From: Pampus argenteus
Taxonomy: Eukaryota; Chordata; Actinopteri; Scombriformes; Stromateidae
Reading direction: 5' to 3'
NCBI GenBank assembly: GCA_036937835.1
Contig: CM072879.1
Location: forward strand, 16,733,001-16,797,000
Length of the DNA: 64,000 nt
Part shown: piece by piece, positions 24,371 to 35,715 of the stretch
Position numbering within the stretch: position 1 is the first letter of the stretch
Layout of the letters: the number at the start of each line of letters is the position of its first letter
Notes under the pieces: model-generated
Seen by the model: only the letters and a program-made list of their open reading frames with translations
Databases searched by the model: none
What the model was told of the DNA's origin: nothing
Position numbers and translations under genes: made by a program

Positions 24371-24375
24371 TTGAA

Positions 24376-24397
24376 TTTTTTTTTTTTTTTTTTTTTT
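24376..24397. repeat. poly-T tract (T22)
   Basis: Twenty-two Ts then CAG. It resembles a polypyrimidine tract and acceptor, but no open coding exon follows. Confidence 0.9.
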
Positions 24398-24399
24398 CA

Positions 24400-27300
24400 G
24401 CAATTTCCTAAAACACATAACAAACATTACTCAACAAGAAAGAAGTCAACGGGGCATTTGTTGGCGACTATTTTCAGATGCAGATTAGAAAGTATTTATG
24501 GCAGCATGGTTGTATATGTGAGACTTAAAAATAAACTGCCCCATCATAATAAAGTGATATCAGTCAGTGTAAAGACGTGACTCAGTGTTTATTTAGTTTG
24601 GGAGAACAATAGGAGCGCTTATAGCACCCAGGGATATTTGTTAGGGGATCAATTCTCTGCTGGTTTATGTCTCTTTGTGGGATTTTTTTTTTTTTTTTTT
24701 TAACAATAACAAAAATAAATTCACGTTTGTAGATTTCGTCTGCTGGATGTTGTCTTCACCCGGCTGGCCTTTTGAAGCGTGGTGACCCTGGGATCAGAGG
24801 CCTGCATGCCTTCCCCTTGAGCTCAGCCCAGATCAAGAAAATGCTCGGCATTCTGGGGGATTTGAGATGAGGCAAATCTGTTAAACATATCAGATGATGA
24901 GGAGGGGACGTTTTATGATGAGGAATGTCTCTATTCTCACACAAAAAAAATAAAAAATCAGTTTTATCCCCTGGTATGCTGCATCTTGCGGTGCCCGACC
25001 AGAACGCCTGCGTGTTTCTTATACTCTCTGAGGGAGACGGTAAAAGACCAGTGTGCCTCGGCCTTTGTGTGTGTGATCCCATTATGTTTTAAAGTTCTGG
25101 CTGAGGTATCTATGGGTACCTTTGTGCTCTTTGCTAATGAAAGACACCGCAGGTCTGTAAGCGAGAGAGCAGCCACCAGAGACGCAGGTAATGCAGATGG
25201 AAGAAGCAGCCATCCTTGGCAGGCTTCCTTTTCCTCCTTATTTAAAGCTCCACCGCTGAAGTGTGAAGCATCAAGTCACTTAGCCAAGAAGTATAATGAC
25301 CCCCACCTCAGCTACCAGCACATGCATACAAAATGAGAAGAGGGGGCATCTGCTGTACATTCGATCCTTCTTAAATATTTGATGGCAAAGTGACAAAAAA
25401 AACCTGTTTATTTTGGAGAAAGTTGTTCTGAGTGACAGTGAATGTGTGAGTTTTGGTTATGAAGCAGATAGTAAATGTTTTGTCAACACAGGATTAAATT
25501 TGGATTATCTGCCAGAGGTCAAAAGAAGCTGTTAATCCTCTTATCCTCTAAAATAACGACTAAAAATACGACTCTATATTAAGATAACGCTGGCACGTTC
25601 CTTCTATGTCACACTGATAAAGCCTTCATTAATAAAGCACTCATTAGATTGTGCAATGAATACACATCTGTGCTGCTCTCATAGTTTGAAAATGCAATAA
25701 AACAGTAAAAACAAGCTTTGGGGAAAAGCACTGACACATGTTCGTTTAGTCTAAAAAGGCTTCATTCACAGTGTTGGCCGGTGTGTGCTGTCACTTTATG
25801 CATTTGTGCCACAGTGAATGGCTGGTTTGTAGATGTGGGTCATACTGTAGCAGCCGTCACGCTGTTGCAATGTGATTGTGAACAACCCCGTCGCCTAGAA
25901 ATTACATTCACATTATATTTACAGCTAGTGGTTTTCTAATGATTGAAGATAGTCAAAACTAACTAAATATAAAAATGCCTGTTTGCCTCCTCGCAGGGAA
26001 CAAAAACCATTTCGTACCTCAGAGCTGCTGTTTCCTAAATTAAAGGGAAATTGACACACGTTTGTCACGTTTCGTTGTTGCTTCCCGCAAGTGGTGAAAT
26101 ATTTGTATTTTTTGCTATATTTATATCACTTGGTGTCACAATTAAAATAGTTTCCAGCATATTTTTTGCAAACCTGTAGAACATGGAAACAATTAGTTTC
26201 TTGTGGGGCTTTTTTTTTTGTCTATTGTGAATTTTGAAAAAAAAAAAAAGAAACACAAAGTCTTGGAGTGTCAGCAGAGCGTGATGGAGCTCCAGAGTGA
26301 ACAGCGTTTTTGTTTGTTTGTCCTTGCTGTGTATCCATGTTAGTGAGTGTTGTTGGTGACGGCCTGTAATTTTCAGCTGTGCCGCTGCAGACTGGCACCG
26401 CTCGGCACCCATGACATCAGCTCTCTGGGCATGAAACCCAAAGAAGAACATTAAACTCTCACAGACAGACACATCATCCCACTGCTAATGGGGAAAAATA
26501 CAAACTGTGCTTCTTCTCTTACTGTTCGTGCAGGTATTAGGTAATTCTGGGGTGGCTTGTGTTATGCAATGAAGCTCATACAGCAGCCTTATATGGAGCG
26601 TATGTGTGTTTGTCCAGTTAGTACATGCCTCTCCAGGCCCAGAAACACTGCTGAATTGAAGTTTTGGTAACAAAAGAAACTGCTGTAGTAAGATCTTTAA
26701 ATTTCATTATCTCTAAATATTCACCCAGGCTTTATATAATCCAGGTAAGACAGCGTAATTTGACCTCAGAAGTATAAACCTTACTCAGTAACAACAAGCA
26801 TAATAGCCTCTAAATCATCCATCTATTCCAGAAAAAACAGAGCAGGATCTTCATCACAATCTCTGACTTTAGTTGCAGGTTTTTGACTTCCAGATAAACA
26901 ATTGAGTCTTTATTCTTTAATCATTTATTGCATCTACCATAAATCATTATCGTCATCCCCACCGTGTTGATCCGCTCTGCTGCCTTGATCTGTATTTAAT
27001 AATTAATAGGACTGCTTTCTTCTTTCTTGCTTGGGTAAATCCTCATCTCACCTGGAATAAAAGGCCGCACCTGTCCTCGGGCTTTCCTTCTGATTAAACT
27101 GGCCGGGCATGAAACAAACGCTGATCACAGACCTGATCACAGGTCTGTGAAGGAAATGAAATCGTCCAGAGGAATATTTCGCCGCTGTCTGTGTTTTGAT
27201 ATGACTCCTAAAGTAAATAGCAGTCAGATTCTGTGAAATAGGATGAGATTGTGTTCATCCTGGTACACAGACTTACTGTAATGATTGGACGATTCATTTG

Positions 27301-29490
27301 GGGTTTTCAGTTTCATGCAGGTTTCTTATTTCTAACTATGTCTCCATCTTCTTCTTCTATGTTTTTTGGGCAGTTTTTAAATTCACTTCTTGGATATATA
27401 TATATCGTTCTTACACTGTTTCGGGTGCTTGACCTGCTAGTTAGGGTTGCTAAGCTATGATTGGATGATCACTGTTGGGAGGCGGGGTTTTGGGGAACAG
27501 GTATGACTGGAGGATGTTTCAACTGGGTTTTAAATAAGAACTTCTCAGGTACGGTGGCTGACTGTAAGCCGTGTGTGTTTTGGTGATGAATTGAGCAGAT
27601 TGTTTGAATAGTAACACAAAAATAGCTCCATAAAATTCAGGCCTCCGTCGGTTATATCACCGCTCCGAACTTGTTTAGTCTCACCAGTGCTGACTTTAAG
27701 GATGACTCATTCACGGTTTTACACACTAATGAGTGTGTGTGTGTGGGGGGGAAACTATGCAGCTAAGAATAAATATTTGCCTGTAGTCAGAGGTTTTACA
27801 CAGACTGGATACACCCTCTAATATGCACCCGCTATACTGTACATATCATAGACACTGACTCTGCAAGGAAACCGTCAGGAGGTTGTCTGATGGACTCTTT
27901 AGCTCTTATCAGTTAAGATAGCATCTGTGACACTGACAGAGAGAGACAGACGAGCGACTCCGTCTGTCCCATCCTTAAATCTGTCATATTAACAAGATCA
28001 AAACAGGCTGGACTCTGCTGAGAGGCTTTTTTTTTAATACTTAACATTGACGTATTGCTTCAAAATACACAAATAAAAGTATTATTTACCTTGAAATGGC
28101 CCCATTCAAGGATAAAAGTAATAAAGCTGAAAAAAGCTGTTTGGTAAATTTTTTAATTTATATCTCTGGGCTGAAATCTACACACTCTGCTGTACAAATG
28201 AACCAACAATATTGGCATTTTGAGTTTTGTTCATCACGTTTTCCTCCTACCTGGAGTACTTCAATAGAAACTGGGATACTGTGGCATGTAAAAAAAGGCT
28301 ACCATATCCAGGTTCTTAAATGAGTGGATTAGATACCATGTATGCACAGATGTGAATAACCAGGTTTCTCAAGTTTGATGTCATATTCTGAATGAGAATT
28401 TAAAAAAATGATCAAAAGCGTTTTTCAATGAGCATTACAGCCTCACAGAGACTCTAGCAGACTTGAATGAGACTTCAACGTAGGTCAAACTCAACCTGCA
28501 CTGATAAGACAGTAACGCACTACCTATGAAATATGTGGTATAACAGTATCTGAAAGATCTGAAAATACATAAAATAAAATGCCTGTATGTTTGTTTGGGG
28601 ACAAAAGCATCACACTGTTCACAATGCACCTTTTGTTTGCCTAGTGTCCGTTGAGTCTATCCGGTTCGTAAGACACATTGTTAGCTGGCGATACGGGTGC
28701 AGCTCAGGTATTTGTCCTTTTTAAATAATTCTCATCTCCAGTCCAAAACCTTTACAACAAAAACATGAGGGCTCTTATCTCAGTCGAGGTATTTGCTAGT
28801 AATTCAAGAGCTTTTTGTCACAACCTGAGGACGTCTAATCAGTGGAAACCATAAATGCCTCCAGGTCCCTTTGTTTGAGGCTGTTGGCATTAAATAGACA
28901 CAGCCCCACCGCATTTCATATCTTACCTGCTCGGTGTCCTGATAGCCTGAGTGTAATCTACACAGCAGTTTTATATGGGTCATTGTGTCCACACTCCTGC
29001 AGGAGGATCTGTAAGGCCTAGATCCTAGACGTTGATAGGCCTGTTGGGACTGGATGGTTTTGGCTGCTTACGAGAACACTGACTCAAAACGTGCCGGGAA
29101 CATTTATGCTTCTGGAAAGTTTAGTGTCGAGCGAGTCTGCATCACCCACATACCGCTGGCATCTATTTCTTTCCTTTTTCCCTCCTCACTCCAGACGAGT
29201 TATAGTGACCCTGGGATGAATATAGGCCTCTAGGGGAGGGTTAAGTTTAAATAAGTGAAGTTTCAGATTTTGGCTGGTTCATCGTATGAATACACAAAGC
29301 TGCACTGCAGTTTGTGTGTGGATTGAAACAGAGCATGCTGCATTTCCTGTATTACCTTAACATGTACTTTGAGACGTCTGTGACTGCACTTAACATGTTT
29401 ACTGCTTGTCTTATTTTACATTGGGAGATTTTCGTTTCCTAACACATGCTACTACAATTATATTAGCAGTTTTTAGCCGCGCTAGCAGTG
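24400..29490. other. intergenic, no gene recognised
   Basis: It includes a poly-T run near 24682, a poly-A run near 26237 and a hairpin at 27125-27150. The frames at 24756-25336 and 26065-26472 lack domains and splice-consistent ends. Confidence 0.5.
27125..27150. repeat. 11-bp inverted repeat, 4-nt loop
   Basis: TCACAGACCTG and CAGGTCTGTGA are exact reverse complements around ATCA. No transcript is known here. Confidence 0.9.
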
Positions 29491-29494
29491 TGAT

Positions 29495-29625
29495 CTGTTG
29501 GTCCAGACTGAACAACTATTGGATGGGTTACCATAAACGCTTGTGCAGATATTCTTTGTCCCCGGAGGATGAATCCAACTTTGATCCCTTTACTTTTCCT
29601 CTAGTGCCATCTGTGGTTAATGTTC
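29495..29625 (+). repeat. 'GGATGAAT' percomorph repeat, copy 2
   Basis: GAACAACTATTGGATGGGTT, CCCCGGAGGATGAATCCAAC, and TTTTCCTCTAGTGCCATC followed by a degraded tail. The reverse complement of the last block matches TGGCGCTAGAGGAAA at 58877. Confidence 0.65.
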
Positions 29626-29823
29626 GGTTAGGTTTAGGCACAAAAAAAAAAACTGCATCGTTAGGTTTAGCCTTTTAGAGATCATGCTTCGGGTTAATAT
29701 GATTACAAGTCAGAGAAATGTGGTGTGTGTTAAAGTTATTACTTCCTTAAAGTCAGGCAGTCTTTGTCATCATGGCTACAATAATAACCGCAGGGTTAAG
29801 TTTAGGGGACGATCGTAGTTAAG

Positions 29824-29843
29824 TTTTTTTTTTTTTTTTTTTT
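29824..29843. repeat. poly-T tract (T20)
   Basis: Uninterrupted Ts, possibly an antisense retroposon tail. Confidence 0.85.
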
Positions 29844-29844
29844 A

Positions 29845-30885
29845 AACTGTCCTGACAGCGGTATCCTGTGGCAAAGTCTACTATTGGGTTATAATCTCCA
29901 CCCAAATTACACAGCTCCAGTAATGATTAACTACCTGTTTTGACATTGACCAAAACAGAAAATCTGTGCCTTGAGGGAAAGTTTCCTCAATGAAAGATCA
30001 GATCCACCAACGTGCATGGGCATGAAGCAGCTTGTCCCGTCTGTAATGACTCACCCGCTGCTGTCTCGAGCCTTAGCTAAACATTTCTAGGCAGTAGCAA
30101 AGGTTTGGTTGTCTTTATTGGAATTACATCGCCTGAAGCGATATGGATGTCAGTCCTGTTTTCCCACAGTTGAACAGCATCATCAGTGGTATCCCTTCAA
30201 AGAGACAAGATCTCTCTAATAACATAAACACTTGGTTTGCCACTCGCTGCCACTTCAATAAATGTCACCCTTTAATACTACATAGCTGTTCCTAATTTGT
30301 GTTGTGTTGTTGTTGTCATTTCCCAGGAAAAGAAACTGAAAACAAACAAACAAAAAAAACCAAAAAAACCCCCAAGGAGTGGTTATAGAGATGAAATATA
30401 TGATATGATAAAAAAACGAGACCAAAAACAAGAGGTTAGATGTTTGTATAAAGATAAAGGAAGACAAATGGTATAGACAGGATGAAGACAAGTGCATCCT
30501 GGGGGCAGATTTTGTCAGATGCAGGTGCAGCCTTTGGTTGTGGTCAAGCACCAGTCCTCTCAGGTGCAGCTATTTTCATGTAGAGCCAAAGAGAGATCAA
30601 AACCTCTTTGGTTTCCTCGGTATAACTCGTGCCACTTCAAACAGAGTCGTTTAAACTGTGATTGGGAACACCTGCCTTTAGAGAGCCATCAAAGGTGAGC
30701 TGCTGTACAATAACGCTGCTTGTGATCCTCCGGGAACTCCCGCTGCTCACTACAAAGGGAATCTGAGCGCTTGTCCTCGTGAACTCAGTTTGACTGTGGA
30801 TATGTGTAATAGGATTTACAAAGGTTTTACCAAACAATGGCAGTTTAGTGTCTTCAACCATGTTAGTGGCTTTATAAACAGTGAT
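29845..30885. other. intergenic, nothing recognised
   Basis: Unique-looking DNA with A-rich stretches near 30340-30370. No gene is recognised. Confidence 0.5.
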
Positions 30886-30887
30886 AT

Positions 30888-30990
30888 TGGTTAGTTGGTT
30901 GGTTGGTTGGTTGGTTGGTTGGTTGGTCTGTTGGTTGGTTGGTTGGTTGGTTGGTTGGTTGGTTGGTTGGTTGGTTGGTTGGTTGGTTGG
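30888..30990. repeat. (TTGG)25 tetranucleotide repeat
   Basis: About 100 bp of TTGG/GGTT with one early TTAG and one TCTG interruption. A minus-strand Pro-Thr-Asn-Gln chance frame comes from it. It abuts the start of a repeat copy at 30991. Confidence 0.95.
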
Positions 30991-31430
30991 GCCACCGATA
31001 GCTGAAATATCTCAACAGCTACTGGATGGATTGCCTTGAAATGTTTTGTATCCAGAGGATGAAAGGTTTTGGCAATCTTCTTACTTGTCTCGTGGTGCCA
31101 CCAGCAGATTGATATTTGTGTTTTGATTGAAGTATTTTCGACAGCTATTGGGTGGATATTGACATCTTTCTCTTTATGTTTTGCCATGGTGGCAGCAAAA
31201 CACCCCCTTATACTTATAAAAATAAGAAATACTTGCAAATGCAAAACTAATGGCACTTTGTGTTCAGTGCTAATTAGCAAATGTTAGCATACTAACTACA
31301 CTAAACTAAGATGGTGAACATGAACTCTATGCCTGCTAAACATCAGCGTGTTAACATTGTCATTGTGAGCATATTCACATGTTGACATTAACATTTTTCA
31401 GTAAAGCCTCGCTGAGCTGCTAGTATGGCT
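30991..31430 (+). repeat. 'GGATGAAT' percomorph repeat, copy 3 (longest)
   Basis: CAACAGCTACTGGATGGATT, GCCTTGAAATG, CCAGAGGATGAAAGG, GACAGCTATTGGGTGGAT and then the tail blocks GTGCTAATTAGCAAATGTTA, CTAAACTAAGATGGTGAACA, CTGCTAAACATCAGCGTGTT and GCTGCTAGTATGGCTGC. I recognise the whole as one common percomorph repeat. The TTGG microsatellite lies exactly at its 5' edge. Confidence 0.7.
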
Positions 31431-31434
31431 GCTG

Positions 31435-33715
31435 TTTACCTTATTTGTATTTCCAACTTTTAAAAGATGTTTACCAGAAGATAGACATAAGACACAAATG
31501 TAAACACTCGGTAAGACAATTGCATGTCTTTGTCTATGTCAAAAGACCAGTTCCAGTTAAAGGACTCGCTGTGACAGTGATGGTAGCCAGATGAAGGGGG
31601 CTTTGACTAATGACTCACCTGAGTCAAGGCCGTCTGCCTGAGGGGGGGATGGGGGGGTTGAAGAAAGAAGAAAAAAAAGTGATGAGAGAAAGAATGGCAG
31701 AGACCACATTACCCGCAGATGAATAGGTTCACCGTACAGATTCAGTTACACAGAGGCAAAAATGAATACAATAGGCTCAATATACATGGGATCAAAAACA
31801 AAACTAAAACCTTCAGATAAAAGGTCCAAAATGCTGCAGGTCCGTACACAACCTTGGGCTGATTCTGTGGGCGAGTACAATGCCAGCATGGATCTGTCCA
31901 GGATACTGTGACATCTCATGTTGCCCACAAAAATCCCCATTTGAGAAAAAAAAAATCTTGTCAAGGCCCCTCATGGAAAAGGGGATTCATATGACCATCG
32001 CAGATTACTGCGCTCACTTTTCAAAAAGCAGAGGCTGACAGTTTAAAAGTACGCAATGACAGATGCGGCAAAGCCTTTTGCTTGGTGAGGCGTGCTCATA
32101 ATGATGCACCGAGTCAAGAGTCACACACCAAACATTTGGTGTGTGACATAAAAAAAAAGAAAAAAAGGTCAAGTTGTAATTTTAACGACCCTCGAACCCT
32201 TTGTTGTTGTTTTATTGTGTGGATTTCTAAACATAGACACGATTGCTTGAGAAGACAAGCTGGCTCTGTTATGGAAAACTACAGGCGAGGATGCGTTAGA
32301 AAAGTGGGAGAAGGAATCCACCTACTGGTTGAGTCAAGGAATCATCAAACCGATCGAAGCGAGCACTTCTCCAACTGGGATAATAGTTCAAAGAAAAGGA
32401 GACATTTTACATGACATTTTAATCTGTCTGCTGCCCTACTCATCAACAATCATTAGTCATATCTCTGACCTAATTCCAGTTTGACCTTTATTTTAACATT
32501 CAGGCAGCAGTTCATTAAATCTGCAGACTGCATTTGATATGTTAATAACTTTGTTTGTTTTTCCTGTGTGCTAAAAAATCTCCCCTTCAATAAATAAAGC
32601 TGGATTCTCTCGGGGAGGGGGTGGGGAGGGGGGTGGGGTTATCTTTCACAGCTTGTATTTGTTGGTTAGTAGCCGACAGTAAACCAAAAGGCAGTAAAGA
32701 GTGCAGAGTAAATACATCTTTTGTCCTCGGATCCATGTCACTGAGACAGTTTCAGATCAATTCAAAGATGCAGCAAGCTGTGGCGGAGTCAAAGGACTCT
32801 TTCATCCCACTGCCATGACCATTGATGTCTCTGCTCCTTCATCCCCTCCACCCACATATCTCCATCTCTCTCACCGCGGTTCAATCCACCCTGCTGACCC
32901 TACACCGCGGCTCAACAAACCAACAGCATCGTTTTTACATACCTTTGGGATGATAAATACAAGAACAACACATCAAAGGCGCTTTAACATTTTGGCTTGT
33001 AATACAAAAAAAACCCCAAAAAACTAAGCAGACAGTGACATAAAAGTAACAAACCTATTTATCTGATTTACAGCATAGGAGATAGAAAACATGTAAATTG
33101 AGTGTATTGAGTTTCTCGTGTTGGAGTTTGTTTGGAAAAGTCAAGCTTCTACAGGAAACAAAGGTTGACATTTGCTTTGCGAAAACAAACATTGCCTTCA
33201 TTGACTCTTGGCTGTCTCGTCTGCTTGTCCCCCCCCCCGAAGATCAGCCGGTGAATAATGTATCTACATTCATGAGCGACCTTCAGATACAAGGCAGAGA
33301 TTACAGGATGATGCTTATTGTTATCTATGGCGTCTTTCAAACCTCTAACATATATGAGGAAATCTTTGGAAATGGGTAAAGATGCTTTTTAAAAATACTG
33401 TCAGTGCCTTAATGCTTGAAGTAGGATTTTTTTTTTTCCCTTCGTCTTTTCCAAGCCCTCAGGGCAGAGAGAGATGCAAGAGGATATAAAAGAAAAGTTG
33501 TGCTGGATGGATACAGGCGAGGTGGTAAAGAAGTATTTCACCAGTTTTTGCAACACTGATGGTCTGATCTCAATCCCAGAGTATAAACTTGTGTATTAAA
33601 CTATAGAAAAAAAAACAAGTATCAAAGTAAAAGTGAATGCAACGTACCATAATATGCAGCTACAAGTATTTACTTCTTTCTTGTTTAAATGATCTTCTTG
33701 AGGGATTTATGCAAT
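31435..33715. other. intergenic, nothing recognised except a hairpin
   Basis: Unique-looking DNA. It holds a 13-bp inverted repeat at 32120-32147 and short G-rich and C-rich runs (31641, 32612, 33229). No coding signal. Confidence 0.5.
32120..32147. repeat. perfect 13-bp inverted repeat, 2-nt spacer
   Basis: GTCACACACCAAA and TTTGGTGTGTGAC flank CA. The arms are exact complements and nothing coding is adjacent. Confidence 0.9.
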
Positions 33716-33719
33716 TACA

Positions 33720-34032
33720 GAATGACGCTAATATAAAGGCTCAGTCATCTAAATGACTTTTTAATGTTAAAGTCCCTCTTTTTGTTACTATACTTCCACT
33801 GCAGGGACTTTTACACTAAAAAGACTGTAAATGTGTCAGATATGATGAACTCAGAATGTTTGAAGCCTCATATAAGCTTCAGATAAACGTTAAATGCATT
33901 TTTGTAAAAATTAGTTATATTTAAAGCTTTTAACAGACAGTATAAAGAGGAGGAATGATTACAGCCAGGAAAACATGTTTCACCTGACTGTTGTTTTAAG
34001 ACAAACCTGAAAAACTGCGGACCTATCCTTTA
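33720..34032 (+). repeat. 'CTTCCACTGCAG' MITE-like repeat, copy 1
   Basis: AAAGTCCCTCTTTTTGTTAC, TACTTCCACTGCAG, GCTTCAGATAAACGTTAAAT, AACAGACAGTATAAAGAGGA, ATGATTACAGCCAGGAAAAC and the end block GGACCTATCCTTTAA. A second copy lies at 60223-60530 and a partial third at about 39775-39850. Known copies end in near-inverse AAAGGA...TTCAC/TCCTTT termini. Confidence 0.7.
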
Positions 34033-34034
34033 AT

Positions 34035-34655
34035 GTATAATTTACGTTTGCAGCCTAAAAGCTTTGGCTGAATTTATAGGCACATGTAAGAGCTCCTGCA
34101 TTCCCTCATGATCCTGCATCCTATTAAATCCCACTCTGTTAACATTTGCATCTAGCAAAAGATGTCAAATGTCAGACTTTTCCTCACCCTCATACCTCTG
34201 AACTGGGACGCTTCTTAAAATACTGCACTCCTCAGAGAAATCTTCCAGAACATAACACTCAGGTTCCCTCCCTTTCTTCTTCCAATTTCTTTTTTCTTTT
34301 TTTTTCTCTCCTTGTGACGCTCAACCGTGTGAGAAAAAGATGTCAGACAAGTGTATGGTTTCACACTATTTAAAATAGCTTTCATCTGTTCTCAGGTGCT
34401 GTCTTCATCCTCCTGGTGCTGACAGAGCAACTGAATTATTACTGTTTGTCTGATAGACAGATGCTCTGTGAAACCATTGGGGAATTTATCTGTATTTTAT
34501 AGTCCACCTTCCCTCATAAATTATGATTTATTTCAACATTATTGATTCAATATAAGCTTTCATACGTGTTTGATTTGTATTATTGATTCAAAACCTGCCA
34601 CCAACACAATTACGATTCATTTTATACTTGTTCATAACCATCCTACCATATTATT
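34035..34655. other. intergenic, nothing recognised
   Basis: AT-rich DNA between the repeat copy and the tmem170b upstream region, without recognisable features. Confidence 0.5.
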
Positions 34656-34659
34656 TATT

Positions 34660-35300
34660 ACTATGTCAGGCGTTTTGGGATGACGTGGCAGAGGCGAATC
34701 AGCACCACGGAGAGCTCCTGCATCTATCCGTCGTCACGGGCAACGCCCCGGTAGTAGCATGGCACCTCCACGTCATGGCTTTGTATGAAAAGTGTTTTAA
34801 AAAACCAATAAACATAATATACACAAACATTTGTATAAGAGGTGTATGTAGCTACTTAAAAATGCTTATAGTTGTGGTCCTCAGTTCTGATTGGCCGAGT
34901 CACGTTCGAAGCCGTTGGAAGAGCTCGTGCCACCTGCTCTCGTAGCCACAGAACGTTCTTGTGTCGCTTAGCAACCACGTTGTTTGGCCGCTGGTCAACA
35001 GATAACGGTTAATAACGTTACGATAACGTTAAATTAGCTAAAAAATATAACTATTATTTTTAGTCATAGTTTTAATCACAACTGAGCCTTACAAAGACAA
35101 CCGCTGTGTTGTGTTGTTTAAGCTAATTTGAAGGTACGTTTGATTTATAGCCTAATATCGCTTTGTGTCGTGATTACGTTGCTACGTAACATTTTCTTCT
35201 CTTTTGTTCCCCATTCATAAAGCGACTTCAGTATCCAGAAAATGTGTCAACGTAAACTGTAAACCCCGCTTCCACAAAAAGAGGCGACTGTCCCTTTAAG
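34660..35300 (+). promoter_or_regulatory. tmem170b: tmem170b promoter region
   Basis: CpG frequency rises here (GTCGTCACGGGCAACGCCCC near 34730, TCACGTTCGAAGCCG near 34900). An inverted CCAAT box, ATTGGC, lies at 34890-34895. No TATA box is placed convincingly. The region directly precedes the GC-rich first exon, so a CpG-type promoter is inferred; the transcription start is not determinable. Confidence 0.4.
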
Positions 35301-35379
35301 GGTTATGTAGCGGGGCTAACCGATGTAGGACGAGCCGACCGTGCGTCTGCCTGCCTGCGCTCCCGCTGCCATCCCCATC

Positions 35380-35490
35380 ATGGCCTCCACACAGCCGCCA
35401 CCGACACCACCGAGGATGAACCGACCAGCCAGCGGCCCTTCCCTTCCCGGAGCGGAGACGGACGTCAAGCCGAAGCAGAGGCACCGGTAG
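35380..35490 (+). CDS. upstream ORF in tmem170b leader, 36 codons
   Basis: The ATG at 35380 has an optimal context (A at -3, G at +4: ATCATGG) and opens 36 codons (MASTQPPPTPPRMNR...) ending TAG at 35488. It is in a different frame from tmem170b and stops before both candidate main starts. The peptide is Pro-rich with no domain. If the leader includes it, it would be expected to reduce initiation at the main ORF. A second, weak-context uORF of 18 codons runs 35527-35583 and overlaps the first main ATG. Transcription through here is inferred from position. Confidence 0.45.
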   Translation: MASTQPPPTPPRMNRPASGPSLPGAETDVKPKQRHR

Positions 35491-35546
35491 AGGCGAGCCG
35501 CGCCGGGGAGAGCCGCCTCACATCCCATGCCACCCCGGTCTCCTCC

Positions 35547-35715
35547 ATGCCTTCGTCTAAAGCCAAGTACAGCTATTCGATAAAGAGGGGTGCGAACCCG
35601 GGCGGCGGCGGCGGCGGCAGAAACATGACAACCAACAGGGATTATTCTGTTAATCTGTCGGTGCAGCAAGTGCTGAGCCTTTGGGTGCAAGGGACGACGC
35701 TGCAGCACTTCACAG
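35547..35715 (+). CDS. tmem170b: tmem170b exon 1 (coding part)
   Basis: The first ATG at 35547 has weak context (T at -3) and adds a 26-residue head with a Gly6 run (from a GGC repeat). The second in-frame ATG at 35625 has good context (A at -3) and yields 130 residues, near the family length, starting MTTNRDYSVNLS. I think 35625 is the likelier start. The exon ends ACA-G|GTATGC after QHFT, phase 1. A T23 tract begins nine bases past the junction. Confidence 0.9.

Noticed and set aside
30891..31280. Minus-strand frame with a Pro-Thr-Asn-Gln repeat tail
   Set aside because: The repeat is just the TTGG microsatellite read in frame, and the rest is the interspersed repeat.
35316..35708. 130-codon minus-strand frame over tmem170b exon 1
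   Set aside because: Antisense shadow of a GC-rich first exon; no domain.
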